From the NCBI RefSeq assembly GCF_025244845.1, contig NZ_CP104264.1:2542001-2606000 (forward strand): DNA of 64,000 nt, written 5' to 3'. Position 1 is the first letter of the stretch; each line of letters begins with the position of its first letter. A model generated the notes under the pieces. It saw only the letters and a list, made by a program, of their open reading frames with translations. It did no database searches and was not told the DNA's origin. Positions 34,208-46,912 of this stretch are shown piece by piece. The DNA is from Arthrobacter sp. zg-Y1171. GTDB lineage: Bacteria > Actinomycetota > Actinomycetes > Actinomycetales > Micrococcaceae. Made by a program: the position numbers and the translations under genes.

Positions 34208-35797
34208 CTATTCCCACTCGATTGTTCCCGGCGGCTTGCTGGTTACATCCAGCACCACGCGGTTGATTCCGTCCACTTCGTTGGTGATGCGGTTGGAAAT
34301 GCGGGCCAGCAGATCGTACGGAAGCCGCGACCAATCAGCGGTCATCGCGTCTTCGCTGGAGACCGGACGAAGCACGATGGGGTGCCCGTAGGTACGGCCG
34401 TCGCCCTGGACGCCGACACTGCGGACATCAGCCAGGAGCACCACCGGCATCTGCCACACTTCGTCGTCGAGGCCTGCACTGGTCAGTTCGGCGCGGGCGA
34501 TGGCGTCTGCCCGGCGCAGCAGTTCCAGCCGCTCGTGCGTGACCTCGCCGACAATCCGGATGCCCAGCCCGGGGCCCGGGAAGGGCTGGCGGCCCACGAT
34601 CTCGGCCGGCAGGCCGAGTTCGGCGCCGACCGCACGGACCTCGTCCTTGAAGAGCGCCCGCAGGGGTTCCACCAGTTCGAACTTCATGTCCTCCGGCAGG
34701 CCGCCCACGTTGTGGTGGCTCTTGATGTTGGCTGCGCCTTCACCGCCGCCGGACTCGACAACGTCCGGGTACAGGGTGCCCTGCACCAGGAAGCGGATCG
34801 GCTCGCCCTCTGCTTCGGCCTGGGCCATGATGGCCCGCTCGGCTTCTTCGAAGGCGCGGATGAATTCGCGGCCGATGATCTTGCGCTTGGTCTCGGGATC
34901 GGAGACCCCGGCCAGGGCGCTCAGGAAGCGTTCCTGCTCGTTGGCGACGTAGAGGTTAACGCCGGTGGCTGCCACGAAATCGCGTTCCACCTGCTCTGCT
35001 TCGCCTTCGCGGAGCAGCCCGTGGTCCACGAAGACACAGGTCAGCTGGTCCCCGACGGCGCGCTGCACCAGGGCGGCGGCTACGGCGGAGTCGACGCCGC
35101 CGGACAGGCCGCAGATAACCCGCGAGTTGCCTACCTGTGCGCGGATGCGTGCAACCTGCTCTTCGACGATGTTGCCGGTGGTCCAGCTGCGTTCGAGCTT
35201 GGCGCCCTTGAACAGGAAGTTTTCCAGGACGGCCTGGCCGTGCGCGGAGTGCTTGACCTCGGGGTGCCACTGCACGCCGTAAAGGCCTTTTGCCTCGTTG
35301 GCGAAGGCAGCGACGGGTGCGCCGGCGGTGCTGGCCAGGACGTCGAAGCCCTCGGGGGCTTCCTGCACGCTGTCGCCGTGGCTCATCCAGGTGTTCTGCT
35401 CGTCCGGGGTGCCTTCCAGGATGGACCGGGCGCCGCCGATGACGCGTGCGTCGGTGGAACCGTACTCCCGCAGTCCCGTCTTGGCGACCTTGCCGCCCAT
35501 GGCGGCAGCCATTGCCTGGAAGCCGTAGCAGATGCCGAAGACCGGAACACCGGATTCGAACAGGTCTGCGTCAACCTTGGGGGCGCCTTCGGCGTACACG
35601 CTGGAGGGGCCGCCGGAGAGAATAATGGCAGCTGGGTTCTTCGCGAGCAGCTGCTCGGTGCTGTAGGTGTGGGGAACCACCTCGGAGTAGACATCTGCTT
35701 CGCGCACCCGGCGGGCAATCAACTGGGCGTACTGCGCTCCGTAGTCCACTACAAGGACGGGCCGCTCTTCAATGGGATCTGTCGCGGGATTAGTCAC
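34208..35797 (-). CDS. guaA: GMP synthase (glutamine-hydrolysing)
   Basis: Converts XMP to GMP using glutamine. 529 residues, GTG start. The class I glutamine amidotransferase domain has the catalytic cysteine in [10 protein letters not shown] and the His-Glu pair in [11 protein letters not shown]; the ATP pyrophosphatase PP-loop is [14 protein letters not shown], followed by the GMP synthase C-terminal dimerisation domain ending IEWE. Together with guaB and guaB3 about 5 kb away it covers the guanylate branch of purine synthesis. Confidence 0.97.
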   Translation of the reverse strand: MTNPATDPIEERPVLVVDYGAQYAQLIARRVREADVYSEVVPHTYSTEQLLAKNPAAIILSGGPSSVYAEGAPKVDADLFESGVPVFGICYGFQAMAAAMGGKVAKTGLREYGSTDARVIGGARSILEGTPDEQNTWMSHGDSVQEAPEGFDVLASTAGAPVAAFANEAKGLYGVQWHPEVKHSAHGQAVLENFLFKGAKLERSWTTGNIVEEQVARIRAQVGNSRVICGLSGGVDSAVAAALVQRAVGDQLTCVFVDHGLLREGEAEQVERDFVAATGVNLYVANEQERFLSALAGVSDPETKRKIIGREFIRAFEEAERAIMAQAEAEGEPIRFLVQGTLYPDVVESGGGEGAANIKSHHNVGGLPEDMKFELVEPLRALFKDEVRAVGAELGLPAEIVGRQPFPGPGLGIRIVGEVTHERLELLRRADAIARAELTSAGLDDEVWQMPVVLLADVRSVGVQGDGRTYGHPIVLRPVSSEDAMTADWSRLPYDLLARISNRITNEVDGINRVVLDVTSKPPGTIEWE

Positions 35798-35880
35798 GTT
35801 TCAAGGATAGTCGGCCCGCCCCCGGCCATGCACACCGGGCCGGTTCCGCCGGATGCGGGCGGCCGGCGGAACCCTCTCCC

Positions 35881-36297
35881 CTAGTAGCGCTTGGCCGCTT
35901 CAGGGTGCGCTTCGAGCTCCGCCAGGACCTGTTTGTGGATCCGTCCTTCGACCACAAAGGAGAGGAACGGCACAACGCCGCCGAGCGCAATCAGGATGAA
36001 CTTGGAGAACGGCCAGCGCATCAGCTGCCATAGCCGGAAGTCGGACAGCAGGTACACCACGTACATCCAGCCGTGCAGGATGAGCACGCCGATGGAGAGA
36101 TTGACGCTGCCGACGATGATCTCCGTGTCAAAGCCGTACTTGGCGATCATCTCCACGACGAGGGCGAGCAGCAGCACGCCGGTCACGTAGGAAAAGACCT
36201 TGTAGAACTTCAGTGCTGAACGAATCTGGGCGTGGGTACCGCCGAACCGGCGCTTCTTTTTCCTCGGTGCCTTGGCGGTGCTTGCGGATTCGTTCAC
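35881..36297 (-). CDS. DUF3817 family membrane protein
   Basis: 138 residues, three predicted transmembrane helices (VTGVLLLALVVEMI, NLSIGVLILHGWMYVVYLL, FILIALGGVVPFLSFVV) after a basic KKKRR N-terminus. The layout and the sequence around ALKFYKVFSYVTGV fit the actinobacterial DUF3817 family, function unknown. Its ATG overlaps the SURF1 stop by 4 bases, so it is translationally coupled to SURF1 and may be linked to cytochrome oxidase biogenesis (inference). Confidence 0.88.
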   Translation of the reverse strand: MNESASTAKAPRKKKRRFGGTHAQIRSALKFYKVFSYVTGVLLLALVVEMIAKYGFDTEIIVGSVNLSIGVLILHGWMYVVYLLSDFRLWQLMRWPFSKFILIALGGVVPFLSFVVEGRIHKQVLAELEAHPEAAKRY

Positions 36298-37112
36298 TTG
36301 GTTACCTCACTGCTGGGATGATCGTGGTCGGGTTCGGTTGCGTCGGTGTAGTCGTCGTCGTACTCGTCCTCATATTCGTCGTCCTCGAGGCTGCGGTTGT
36401 GCTCGTCGGCGACCAGGCGCCACCACAGGAAGACGGAGAAGCCGGCGAAGACGATCCATTCCAGGGCGTAGAAGATGTTGAGCCAGTTGACCGGGGTTTC
36501 CTCGGGCTGGGCACTCACTTCCACGGTTTCCATGCCGCCGTTGTCCACGGGCGCGCCGTCGACGGTGATTTCCGAAGCCGTGACGAACGCCGAGTAGGCG
36601 GGGGCGTCCCAGAGGTTGATCAGTTCGGCTGTGGAGAGGGCGGTAACCCGTCCGTCCTCGGGCGTCGCGGGCAGCGGGGCCTCGGAAGGCAGCAGGCGCC
36701 CGACGACGGCGGCCTCACCGGCCGGTGGCTTCGTGACGTCTTCCGGGTCGGAGACCCAGCCGCGGACCACCGGGATGAATTCGCCCGAGGGTGCGCCGTC
36801 AACGTTGAAGGCGGTGACAGCCCAGTAGCCCATCTCGCCGTCCTGGAGCCGCTCCTGAACGAGGACGGACCGATCCGGGTCAAAGGACCCGGTGAGGGAA
36901 ACCATCTGGTCCGCTTCGGTTTCATACATCGGCTTACCCGGGGTGAAAGCCTCGGTCAGCGGCCGGACGTCTTCGGTGGCGCGGGGCTCGCCGGTCTCCT
37001 CCGATTCGGCACTGGAAAACTGCCATTGGCTCAACAGCACGAAGACCGTCGAGATGACGAGGGCAAAGAGCAGGCCGGCGATCCAGCGCGGCTGCAGGGC
37101 AGTTTTGAGCAC
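36294..37112 (-). CDS. SURF1-family cytochrome oxidase biogenesis protein
   Basis: 272 residues. An N-terminal transmembrane helix (LLFALVISTVFVLLSQW), a periplasmic domain with VQERLQDGEMGYWAVTAFN, and a C-terminal helix (FAGFSVFLWWRLVADE) followed by an acidic tail with DDEYEDEYDDDY. SURF1 assists heme a insertion into aa3-type oxidase. A long periplasmic loop and two helices are as expected. Co-transcribed with DUF3817. Confidence 0.88.
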   Translation of the reverse strand: MLKTALQPRWIAGLLFALVISTVFVLLSQWQFSSAESEETGEPRATEDVRPLTEAFTPGKPMYETEADQMVSLTGSFDPDRSVLVQERLQDGEMGYWAVTAFNVDGAPSGEFIPVVRGWVSDPEDVTKPPAGEAAVVGRLLPSEAPLPATPEDGRVTALSTAELINLWDAPAYSAFVTASEITVDGAPVDNGGMETVEVSAQPEETPVNWLNIFYALEWIVFAGFSVFLWWRLVADEHNRSLEDDEYEDEYDDDYTDATEPDHDHPSSEVTK

Positions 37113-37167
37113 TCGTTAACGGTACTTCGTCAAGCTGTAGAAAACCCAATGCCGGTATACGGCCGCT

Positions 37168-37710
37168 TCAGTGGTCGAAAAAGACCAGGGACGAATTGAT
37201 CAGCTCGGCAATCACCTCTGCGTCATTGGCCCGGCGCAGGGAATCCCGGAAGGACGGGCGGAACAGGGACCGGGCCAGGGTGGCAAGGACTTCCAGGTGC
37301 TGGGAGAAGGAAGCCGCCGGCGTGGCAATGAGCAGGATCACGGTCGCCGGTCCGTCTGCTGCTCCGAAATCCACGCTGTGCCCGTAGCGGGTGATGCCCA
37401 CTGCGATGGAGGTTTTGTGCACGAATTCGCTGCGGGCATGCGGGAGTCCGATTCCGCCCGGCAGACCGGTGGCCATTTGGTGTTCCCTGGCGCTGACCTG
37501 TTCGAGGAACCCCTCCAGGTTGCTGATCCGGCCGGCACGGTACAACCGCTCGGCCAACTGGGCGGCGGCGTCGTACCGGTCTGCCGCCTCCATGCCGAGA
37601 ATCACGATCCCGGGTTCGGTCAGCACCGCCCCGGCTTCGTTCAGGGTGAGTTCTTCGTTCCGGGACGGTTCCGAGGGGTGTTCAGCGTTCGGGGACGGGT
37701 GTTCGTTCAA
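37168..37710 (-). CDS. PTS IIA domain protein (fructose/mannitol type)
   Basis: 180 residues with a PTS_EIIA_2 fold; the phosphorylatable histidine sits in GIGLPHARSEFV at about 87-98. The first about 25 residues are polar and disordered. Without an adjacent IIBC gene it could feed a sugar transporter elsewhere or act in regulation. It lies 36 bases upstream of the glpD stop side on the same strand and may share its transcript. Confidence 0.82.
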   Translation of the reverse strand: MNEHPSPNAEHPSEPSRNEELTLNEAGAVLTEPGIVILGMEAADRYDAAAQLAERLYRAGRISNLEGFLEQVSAREHQMATGLPGGIGLPHARSEFVHKTSIAVGITRYGHSVDFGAADGPATVILLIATPAASFSQHLEVLATLARSLFRPSFRDSLRRANDAEVIAELINSSLVFFDH

Positions 37711-37746
37711 GGGGCTTTCTGCATTTCATTTAGTCCGTGTGCCGCA

Positions 37747-39471
37747 CTAGATGCGCGGTGCTATGTCCTCGGCCGCCAGGCGGGCGGTGTCGGCGCTCTT
37801 GTCATCGGGCTGTTCCTGGCTGCGGCGTTCCGCGTCCACCCGTGCAAGGTAGTGGGCGACTTCGCTTTCCACGCGTTCAAGGTCCCAGCCCAGCAGCGGC
37901 GCCATCAGTTCGGCTACCACCGGTGCGGCCGAGACGCCCCGGTCAAAGGTTTCGATGGAGATCCGGGTCCGCCGGGCGAGGACGTCCTCGACGTGCCGGG
38001 CGCCTTCGTGCGTGGTGGCATACACGGCTTCCGCGCGCAGGTAGTCGTCGGCGCCGGGCAGCGGTTCCGCGAGCGTCGGGTCCGCCTTGATGAGCTCGAG
38101 CAGGTCGTCGCTCATGGAGCCGTAGCGGTTGAGCAGATGCTCCACCCGCACCACGTGCACCCCGTACTCGTCGGCGGTGCGGTGCCGGCGGTTCCAGGCC
38201 GCCTTGTAACCCACCGCGCCCAGAAGGGGGATGGTCTGCGTGCAGCTCTCGGGAACCTTTTCGTCCAGGGCCCGGGCAGCCTCATCCACGGCGTCCTTGG
38301 CCATGACCCGGTAGGTGGTCCATTTACCGCCGGCAACCACCACGAGTCCCGGTACCGGGTGGGCCACCACGTGTTCACGCGAGAGTTTGGCAGTGGAGTC
38401 GTTTTCCCCGGCGAGCAGCGGCCGAAGCCCCGCGTAGACCCCTTCCACGTCCTCCCGGGTCAGCGGTGTCTTCAGCACCAGGTTCACGTGCTCGAGGATG
38501 TAGTCGATGTCCGCCGAGGTGGCCGCCGGGTGGGCCTTGTCCAGGTTCCAGTCCGTGTCGGTGGTGCCGATGATCCAGTGCCGCCCCCACGGGATGACGA
38601 AGAGCACGGATTTTTCCGTCCGCAGGATCATGCCGACGGTGGACTGGATCCGGTCCTTGGGAACCACCAGGTGGACGCCCTTGGAGGCGCGCACCTTCAG
38701 CTGCCCGCGGTCGGTCACCATGGCCTGGGTTTCATCCGTCCAGACGCCGGTGGCATTGACCACCTGGCTTGCCGCGATGTCGAACTCGTTGCCGGTTTCC
38801 TGGTCGCGGACGCGGGCCCCGACCACGCGTTCGCCCTCGCGCAGGAAGTCGACGACGGCGAGCCGGTTCACCACTGCGGCGCCGTAATGCGCGGCGGTGC
38901 GGACCATGTTGGCCACGTACCGGGCGTCATCCACCTGGCCGTCGTAGTAGCGGATGGCCCCCACCATCGCATCATCCTTCAGGCTCGGCGCCATCCGCAG
39001 TGTCTGGCGCCGGGTCAGGTGCTTCTGCATGGGCACGCCGCGGGAGTTCCCCGAGGTCATGCCCATGGTGTCGTACAGGAAGATGCCGGCGCCCACGTAC
39101 GGCCGCTCGATGAACCGCTTCGTCAACGGGTACAGGAACGCCACGGGCTTCACCAGGTGCGGGGCGATCCGCTGCAGCAGCAGCCCCCGCTCCTTCAACG
39201 CCTCCTGGACCAACGCAAAATCGAGCATCTCCAGGTAGCGCAGGCCGCCGTGGATGAGCTTGGAGGAACGCGATGACGTTCCCGACGCCCAGTCCCGGGC
39301 CTCCACCATGCCTACCTTCAGCCCGCGCGTCACCGCGTCCAGCGCGGCGCCGGCGCCCACCACGCCGCCGCCGACGATCAGGATGTCCAGCTCATTGCCC
39401 GGCGCGGTGGTTGCCCGGAGCTTGTCCATGGCTTCTGTCCGGTACTCGGGGCTCAGGGCGTCTGCAGTCAT
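37747..39471 (-). CDS. glpD: Aerobic glycerol-3-phosphate dehydrogenase
   Basis: 574 residues. It oxidises glycerol-3-phosphate to DHAP, passing electrons to the quinone pool. FAD-binding LIVGGGVVGAGAALDAV at about 30-46, the GlpD segment GTSSRSSKLIHGGLRYLEM, and a C-terminal DAO_C domain are visible. The single copy lies between the PTS gene and guaB3 on the minus strand. Confidence 0.95.
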   Translation of the reverse strand: MTADALSPEYRTEAMDKLRATTAPGNELDILIVGGGVVGAGAALDAVTRGLKVGMVEARDWASGTSSRSSKLIHGGLRYLEMLDFALVQEALKERGLLLQRIAPHLVKPVAFLYPLTKRFIERPYVGAGIFLYDTMGMTSGNSRGVPMQKHLTRRQTLRMAPSLKDDAMVGAIRYYDGQVDDARYVANMVRTAAHYGAAVVNRLAVVDFLREGERVVGARVRDQETGNEFDIAASQVVNATGVWTDETQAMVTDRGQLKVRASKGVHLVVPKDRIQSTVGMILRTEKSVLFVIPWGRHWIIGTTDTDWNLDKAHPAATSADIDYILEHVNLVLKTPLTREDVEGVYAGLRPLLAGENDSTAKLSREHVVAHPVPGLVVVAGGKWTTYRVMAKDAVDEAARALDEKVPESCTQTIPLLGAVGYKAAWNRRHRTADEYGVHVVRVEHLLNRYGSMSDDLLELIKADPTLAEPLPGADDYLRAEAVYATTHEGARHVEDVLARRTRISIETFDRGVSAAPVVAELMAPLLGWDLERVESEVAHYLARVDAERRSQEQPDDKSADTARLAAEDIAPRI

Positions 39472-39535
39472 GGTCCAGGTTCCTCTCTAGGGTCCTGCCG
39501 TAGCTGCGTCCACTCTATGGGCTGGGCGCCGGGAT

Positions 39536-40675
39536 TTACAGGCTGTACTGGTAGGGGGACACCAGCACTTCGATGCGCTGGAACGCTTTCAGGTCCGAGT
39601 AGCCGGTGGTGGCCATTGCCCGGCGCAGCGCACCCATGAGGTTGGAGGTGCCGTTGGTGTGGTGGGACGGCCCCCAAAGGACCTCTTTGAGCGGTCCCAC
39701 GGTGTCCAAGCGGACCCTGTCGCCGCGCGGCAGCTCGCTGTGGTGTGCTTCCTGCCCCCAGTGCCAGCCGTGGCCCGGTGCCTCTTCGGCACGGGCCAGC
39801 GCGGAACCGAGCATCACGGCGTCGGCGCCCATCGCGAACGCCTTGATGATGTCGCCGCTGGTGCCCATGCCGCCGTCGGCGATCACGTGCACGTACCGTC
39901 CGCCGGACTCGTCCATGTAGTCCCGGCGCGCCTCGGCTATATCGGAGATGGCCGTGGCCATGGGCGCGTGGATGCCCAGCGCACGCCGGGTGGTGGTGGT
40001 CGCGCCGCCGCCGAACCCGACGAGGACGCCGGCCGCGCCGGTACGCATCAGGTGCAGGGCCGGGGTGTAGCCGGCGGCTCCGCCCACGATCACCGGAACA
40101 TCGAGTTCGTAGATGAACTGCTTCAGGTTCAGCGGTTCCACGGTCTTGGACACGTGCTCGGCGGAAACGGTGGTGCCGCGGATGACGAAGACGTCGACGC
40201 CCGCGGCGAGGACGGTCTTGTAGAACTCCTGGGTGCGCTGCGGGGTGAGCGAGCCGGCAACAGTCACGCCGGCGTCGCGCATTTCGGCCAGGCGCGAGCT
40301 GATCAGTTCGGCCTGGATCGGTGCGTTGTAGATTTCCTGCAGGCGGCGGGTGGCGGCGGGGTTGAAGTTGTCGCTGCTGAGGGCGGCGATTTCGTCCAGC
40401 AGCGGTTCCGGATTCTCGTACCGGGTCCACAGGCCCTCAAGGTTCAGCACGCCGAGGCCGCCGAGCCTGCCGAGGGCAATGGCTGATGCCGGAGACATCA
40501 CCGAGTCCATCGGGGCGCCGATGACCGGCATCTCGAACTGGTAGGCATCGATCTGCCAGTTGATGGAAACATCCTGGGGATCGCGGGTGCGCCGCGAGGG
40601 CACAATCGCCACGTCATCCAGGGAGTAGGCTCTGCGCCCATGCTTGCCACGGCCAATTTCTATCTCGTTACTCAC
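39536..40675 (-). CDS. guaB3: GuaB3 family IMP dehydrogenase-like protein
   Basis: 379 residues with an IMPDH/GMPR TIM barrel but no CBS domains and no catalytic GSICTTR loop of GuaB; instead it has AAGVLVGFGGGATTTTR. This is the actinobacterial GuaB3 group. It starts MSNEIEIGRGKHGRRAYSLDDVAIVPSRRTRDP. It lies immediately downstream of guaB on the same strand with a short terminator between; its exact catalytic role is not settled in general. Confidence 0.93.
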   Translation of the reverse strand: MSNEIEIGRGKHGRRAYSLDDVAIVPSRRTRDPQDVSINWQIDAYQFEMPVIGAPMDSVMSPASAIALGRLGGLGVLNLEGLWTRYENPEPLLDEIAALSSDNFNPAATRRLQEIYNAPIQAELISSRLAEMRDAGVTVAGSLTPQRTQEFYKTVLAAGVDVFVIRGTTVSAEHVSKTVEPLNLKQFIYELDVPVIVGGAAGYTPALHLMRTGAAGVLVGFGGGATTTTRRALGIHAPMATAISDIAEARRDYMDESGGRYVHVIADGGMGTSGDIIKAFAMGADAVMLGSALARAEEAPGHGWHWGQEAHHSELPRGDRVRLDTVGPLKEVLWGPSHHTNGTSNLMGALRRAMATTGYSDLKAFQRIEVLVSPYQYSL

Positions 40676-40760
40676 GCTCCCTAGGTTATCCCAGTGCGCG
40701 GCGTCGGCCCGAAAGCTGCCGGCAACGGGCCGCCGTGAGTGCAGAACAAGCCCTTAAAGC

Positions 40761-40801
40761 CCAAGGGCAGCTCCAGCGCAGTGCGCAGGGGCTGCCCTTG
40801 G
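40761..40801 (-). terminator. guaB terminator
   Basis: CCAAGGGCAGC (40761-40771) and its perfect complement (40791-40801) form an 11-bp stem, extended by a few pairs, with a loop of about 19 bases, just past the guaB stop. Confidence 0.65.
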
Positions 40802-40814
40802 CAGGGAGGACGGG

Positions 40815-42386
<1,572 letters not shown>

Positions 42387-42471
42387 CTATCGTAAAACGA
42401 AAGCGGTCCCGCCCCTATTCCGTCCCGAACGTATCTGCTGCCTGTGAGGGATGCCACGGAAAACAGCGAGA

Positions 42472-42504
42472 CCCCGCCCCCGGAAACGTGTTCCGGGGGC
42501 GGGG
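42472..42504 (-). terminator. groE operon terminator
   Basis: CCCCGCCCCCGGAA and its perfect complement TTCCGGGGGCGGGG form a 14-bp stem with a 5-base loop, about 40 bases past the groEL stop. Confidence 0.75.
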
Positions 42505-42545
42505 CCTGGGCCGATTTCCGCACGTAAGGCGCGGATCAGGGCTGA

Positions 42546-44529
<1,984 letters not shown>

Positions 44530-44623
44530 TCGGGCTCTCCTTTGCGTAGTTTCTAACGGAATGGGGCCGTTGGTCTGGCGCTGGCCGTCGTCGCGGTGCC
44601 GGTTCGCGCTTTCCCTTCGGGAG

Positions 44624-44650
44624 TTAGCACCCTCACGTTCGGAGTGCTAA
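44624..44650 (-). promoter_or_regulatory. CIRCE element 1 (HrcA operator)
   Basis: TTAGCACCC-N9-GAGTGCTAA, one mismatch to the consensus, at the predicted groES transcription start. Confidence 0.87.
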
Positions 44651-44655
44651 CTCAG

Positions 44656-44684
44656 ACTTTATGCAACGGTTAGCACTCGGTCAA
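44656..44684 (-). promoter_or_regulatory. groES promoter
   Basis: On the minus strand TTGACC (44684-44679), 17-base spacer, TAAAGT (44661-44656). It is embedded between the two CIRCE elements, so HrcA binding would block it. Confidence 0.72.
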
Positions 44685-44696
44685 GGTGAGTGCCAG
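44670..44696 (-). promoter_or_regulatory. CIRCE element 2 (HrcA operator)
   Basis: TTAGCACTC-N9-GAGTGCCAG, two mismatches, overlapping the -35 of the groES promoter. Confidence 0.75.
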
Positions 44697-44761
44697 CGCG
44701 CGCCGCCTGTCCGCCCCTCTCCCCCGTACCGGCGGGCAGGTAAATGAAGAAGGGGATTTGC

Positions 44762-44780
44762 TTAGGTTGTCCTAACCGGG
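44762..44780 (+). promoter_or_regulatory. DtxR/IdeR-type iron box
   Basis: TTAGGTTGTCCTAACCGGG resembles the 19-base consensus (TTAGGTTAGSCTAACCTAA), about 14 of 19 matches. It lies about 80 bases before the siderophore-binding protein gene, so the operon is probably derepressed in low iron. Confidence 0.72.
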
Positions 44781-44862
44781 ATAGTTTTCATCTGCGCATC
44801 ATTAGAAAACATTTCTGTGACCTAATCCCCGGATAGGCACATCGACTCTCACCGGAGCCCCC

Positions 44863-45804
44863 ATGATCACGAAGTCCCGCCTGTTGGCCGGAACCGCCCT
44901 TGTGTCCCTCCTCGCGCTCAGCGCCTGCTCCACTGAAGCAGCAGATGCGGACGTCGAGTCCGCGCAGGGCTCAACCGTGACGGTCGAGCACGCCCAGGGA
45001 AGCACCGAAGTTCCGGTGAACCCGGAGATCGTGTACACCTTCGACCTCGGCGCCCTCGATACGATGGATGCCCTCGACATTGACGTCGACGGCGTGCCTG
45101 CCGCCAACTTCCCGGAGAGCCTCTCCCAGTACGGCGCCGAAGAGATCACCAAGATCGGCAGCATGAAAGAGCCCGACTTCGAAGCGATCAACGCCGGCGC
45201 TCCGGACCTGATCATCATTTCCGGCCGGGTTGCCGATTCTTACGAAGAGTTGAGCAAGATTGCCCCCACCGTCGACCTCAGCGTCGATAACGCCGATTCC
45301 TGGAACTCCTTCAAGGAAAACACCCGGACCCTCGGCACGATCTTCGAGAAGGAAGACCTGGTTGAAGAGAAGCTGGGCGCCCTGGAAGGCAAGGTCGAAG
45401 ACACCAAGGAACTGGCCGCCGACGCCGGCAACGGCTTGATCGTTATGACCAGCGGCGGGGAAATGACCGCCTACGGCGCAGGCTCGCGCTTCGGCATCAT
45501 CCACGACGTCCTGGGCCTGGAACCGGCCGCCGAGGTTCAGGGCGAGGGTAAGCACGGCGAATCCGTTTCCTTTAACTACATTGCGGATACCGATCCTGAC
45601 CACCTGTTCGTCATTGACCGCGACGTAGCCGTCGGCACCTCCGGCGAAGCCGCCTCCGCCGTGCTCGACAATGAGCTGGTCAAGAGCACCAAGGCTGCCC
45701 GGAACGGAAACATCACCATGCTGGATTCCGCCAGCTGGTACCTGGTCGGATACGGCCTGAACAACGTGGACACCATGGTTAACACCGTCCACGACGCTCT
45801 CTAG
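44863..45804 (+). CDS. Iron-siderophore-binding lipoprotein
   Basis: 313 residues. Signal peptide with lipobox LLALSAC (C22), then the FepB/CeuE-type fold (PEIVYTFDLGALDTMDALDID; PDLIIISGRVADSYEELSKIAPTVDL). Related to catechol/petrobactin-type binding proteins such as YclQ and VctP (family knowledge). It is the first gene of a four-gene importer operon and follows an iron box. Confidence 0.9.
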   Translation: MITKSRLLAGTALVSLLALSACSTEAADADVESAQGSTVTVEHAQGSTEVPVNPEIVYTFDLGALDTMDALDIDVDGVPAANFPESLSQYGAEEITKIGSMKEPDFEAINAGAPDLIIISGRVADSYEELSKIAPTVDLSVDNADSWNSFKENTRTLGTIFEKEDLVEEKLGALEGKVEDTKELAADAGNGLIVMTSGGEMTAYGAGSRFGIIHDVLGLEPAAEVQGEGKHGESVSFNYIADTDPDHLFVIDRDVAVGTSGEAASAVLDNELVKSTKAARNGNITMLDSASWYLVGYGLNNVDTMVNTVHDAL

Positions 45805-45871
45805 CCGCCCCTCTGCGCTCCGTGGCCCGGCACCGGCCGTGCCGGGCCACGGAGGAACTGGATACCGATAT

Positions 45872-46912
45872 ATGACTGCCCCCGCCGTGCCGGCGAATAA
45901 ACCGGCCCCCGCGTCCGCCGCCGCTCCCCCGGAACGGCGGCGCTTCGTGCGTTCAACCGCCGCACTGGTCCTGGGGGTCTGCGTTGTGGTTCTGCTGGCG
46001 GCCGTAAGCCTTTTCGTCGGCGTCGGTGACCTTTCGCTCGCCTCGCTGCTGTCCGGGGATCCCACCACGCACATGCTGTTCTGGGTCAGCCAGCTCCCCC
46101 GCACGCTGAGTATTGTCCTGGCGGGCATGGCCCTGAGCGTGGCCGGACTGATCATGCAGCTGATGGCCCGGAACAAGTTCGTGGAACCCTCCACCGTCGG
46201 CACCGTGGAGTCGGCCCAACTGGGGATCCTGGCGGTGACCGTGCTGCTGCCGGGCGCCTCCATGTTCCTGAAGATGTCCACGGCTTCGGTCTTCGCCGCT
46301 GCAGGAACCGCACTCTTCCTGCTCATCCTGCGCCGGATCCCGCTGCGCAACACACTGATCGTGCCCCTGGTGGGCATCATGCTCGGCGGCGTGATTTCCG
46401 CCGTCACCACTTTCTTCGCCTACCGCACCGACCTCCTCCAGACGCTGAACAGCTGGATGATCGGCGACTTCTCCGGCGTCCTGCGCGGCCGCTACGAACT
46501 GCTCTGGATTGTCGGCGCCCTGACCCTGATCGGCTACCTGGCCGCGGACCGTTTCACCGTTGCAGGCATGGGGCAGGACTTCACCACCAACCTCGGCCTG
46601 AACTACAACCGGGTCATGGCGCTCGGACTGGTGATCGTCTCGCTCATCAGCGCCGTGGTGGTGGTCAGCGTCGGCTCCATTCCGTTCCTGGGCCTGATCG
46701 TGCCCAACCTGGTGTCCCTGCTGATCGGTGACAACGTCCGCCGCGCGGTGCCCTGGGTCGCCGTCTTCGGAGCGGGCTTCGTCCTGCTCTGCGACATCAT
46801 CGGACGCACCATCCGCTACCCGTATGAAATCCCGGTGGGCGTAGTGGTTTCCGCCGTAGGCAGCGTCATCTTCCTGTACCTCCTCCTACGCAAGCGCGGT
46901 TCCCATGCCTGA
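45872..46912 (+). CDS. Iron-siderophore ABC transporter permease (first)
   Basis: 346 residues from ATG 45872; the GTG at 45839 would add 11 residues. FecCD-type permease with about nine helices, and SQLPRTLSIVLAGMALSVAGLIMQLMARNKF at the N-terminal region (in parts) plus LGLIVPNLVSLLIG. It pairs with the second permease, whose start overlaps its end by 8 bases. Confidence 0.9.
   Translation: MTAPAVPANKPAPASAAAPPERRRFVRSTAALVLGVCVVVLLAAVSLFVGVGDLSLASLLSGDPTTHMLFWVSQLPRTLSIVLAGMALSVAGLIMQLMARNKFVEPSTVGTVESAQLGILAVTVLLPGASMFLKMSTASVFAAAGTALFLLILRRIPLRNTLIVPLVGIMLGGVISAVTTFFAYRTDLLQTLNSWMIGDFSGVLRGRYELLWIVGALTLIGYLAADRFTVAGMGQDFTTNLGLNYNRVMALGLVIVSLISAVVVVSVGSIPFLGLIVPNLVSLLIGDNVRRAVPWVAVFGAGFVLLCDIIGRTIRYPYEIPVGVVVSAVGSVIFLYLLLRKRGSHA

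Larger units (their letters stand above)
44530..44862. other. Divergent regulatory region groES / siderophore operon
   Basis: About 330 bases with no gene. It holds the groE promoter and CIRCE elements, and an IdeR/DtxR-type box for the siderophore operon on the other side. Confidence 0.7.
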
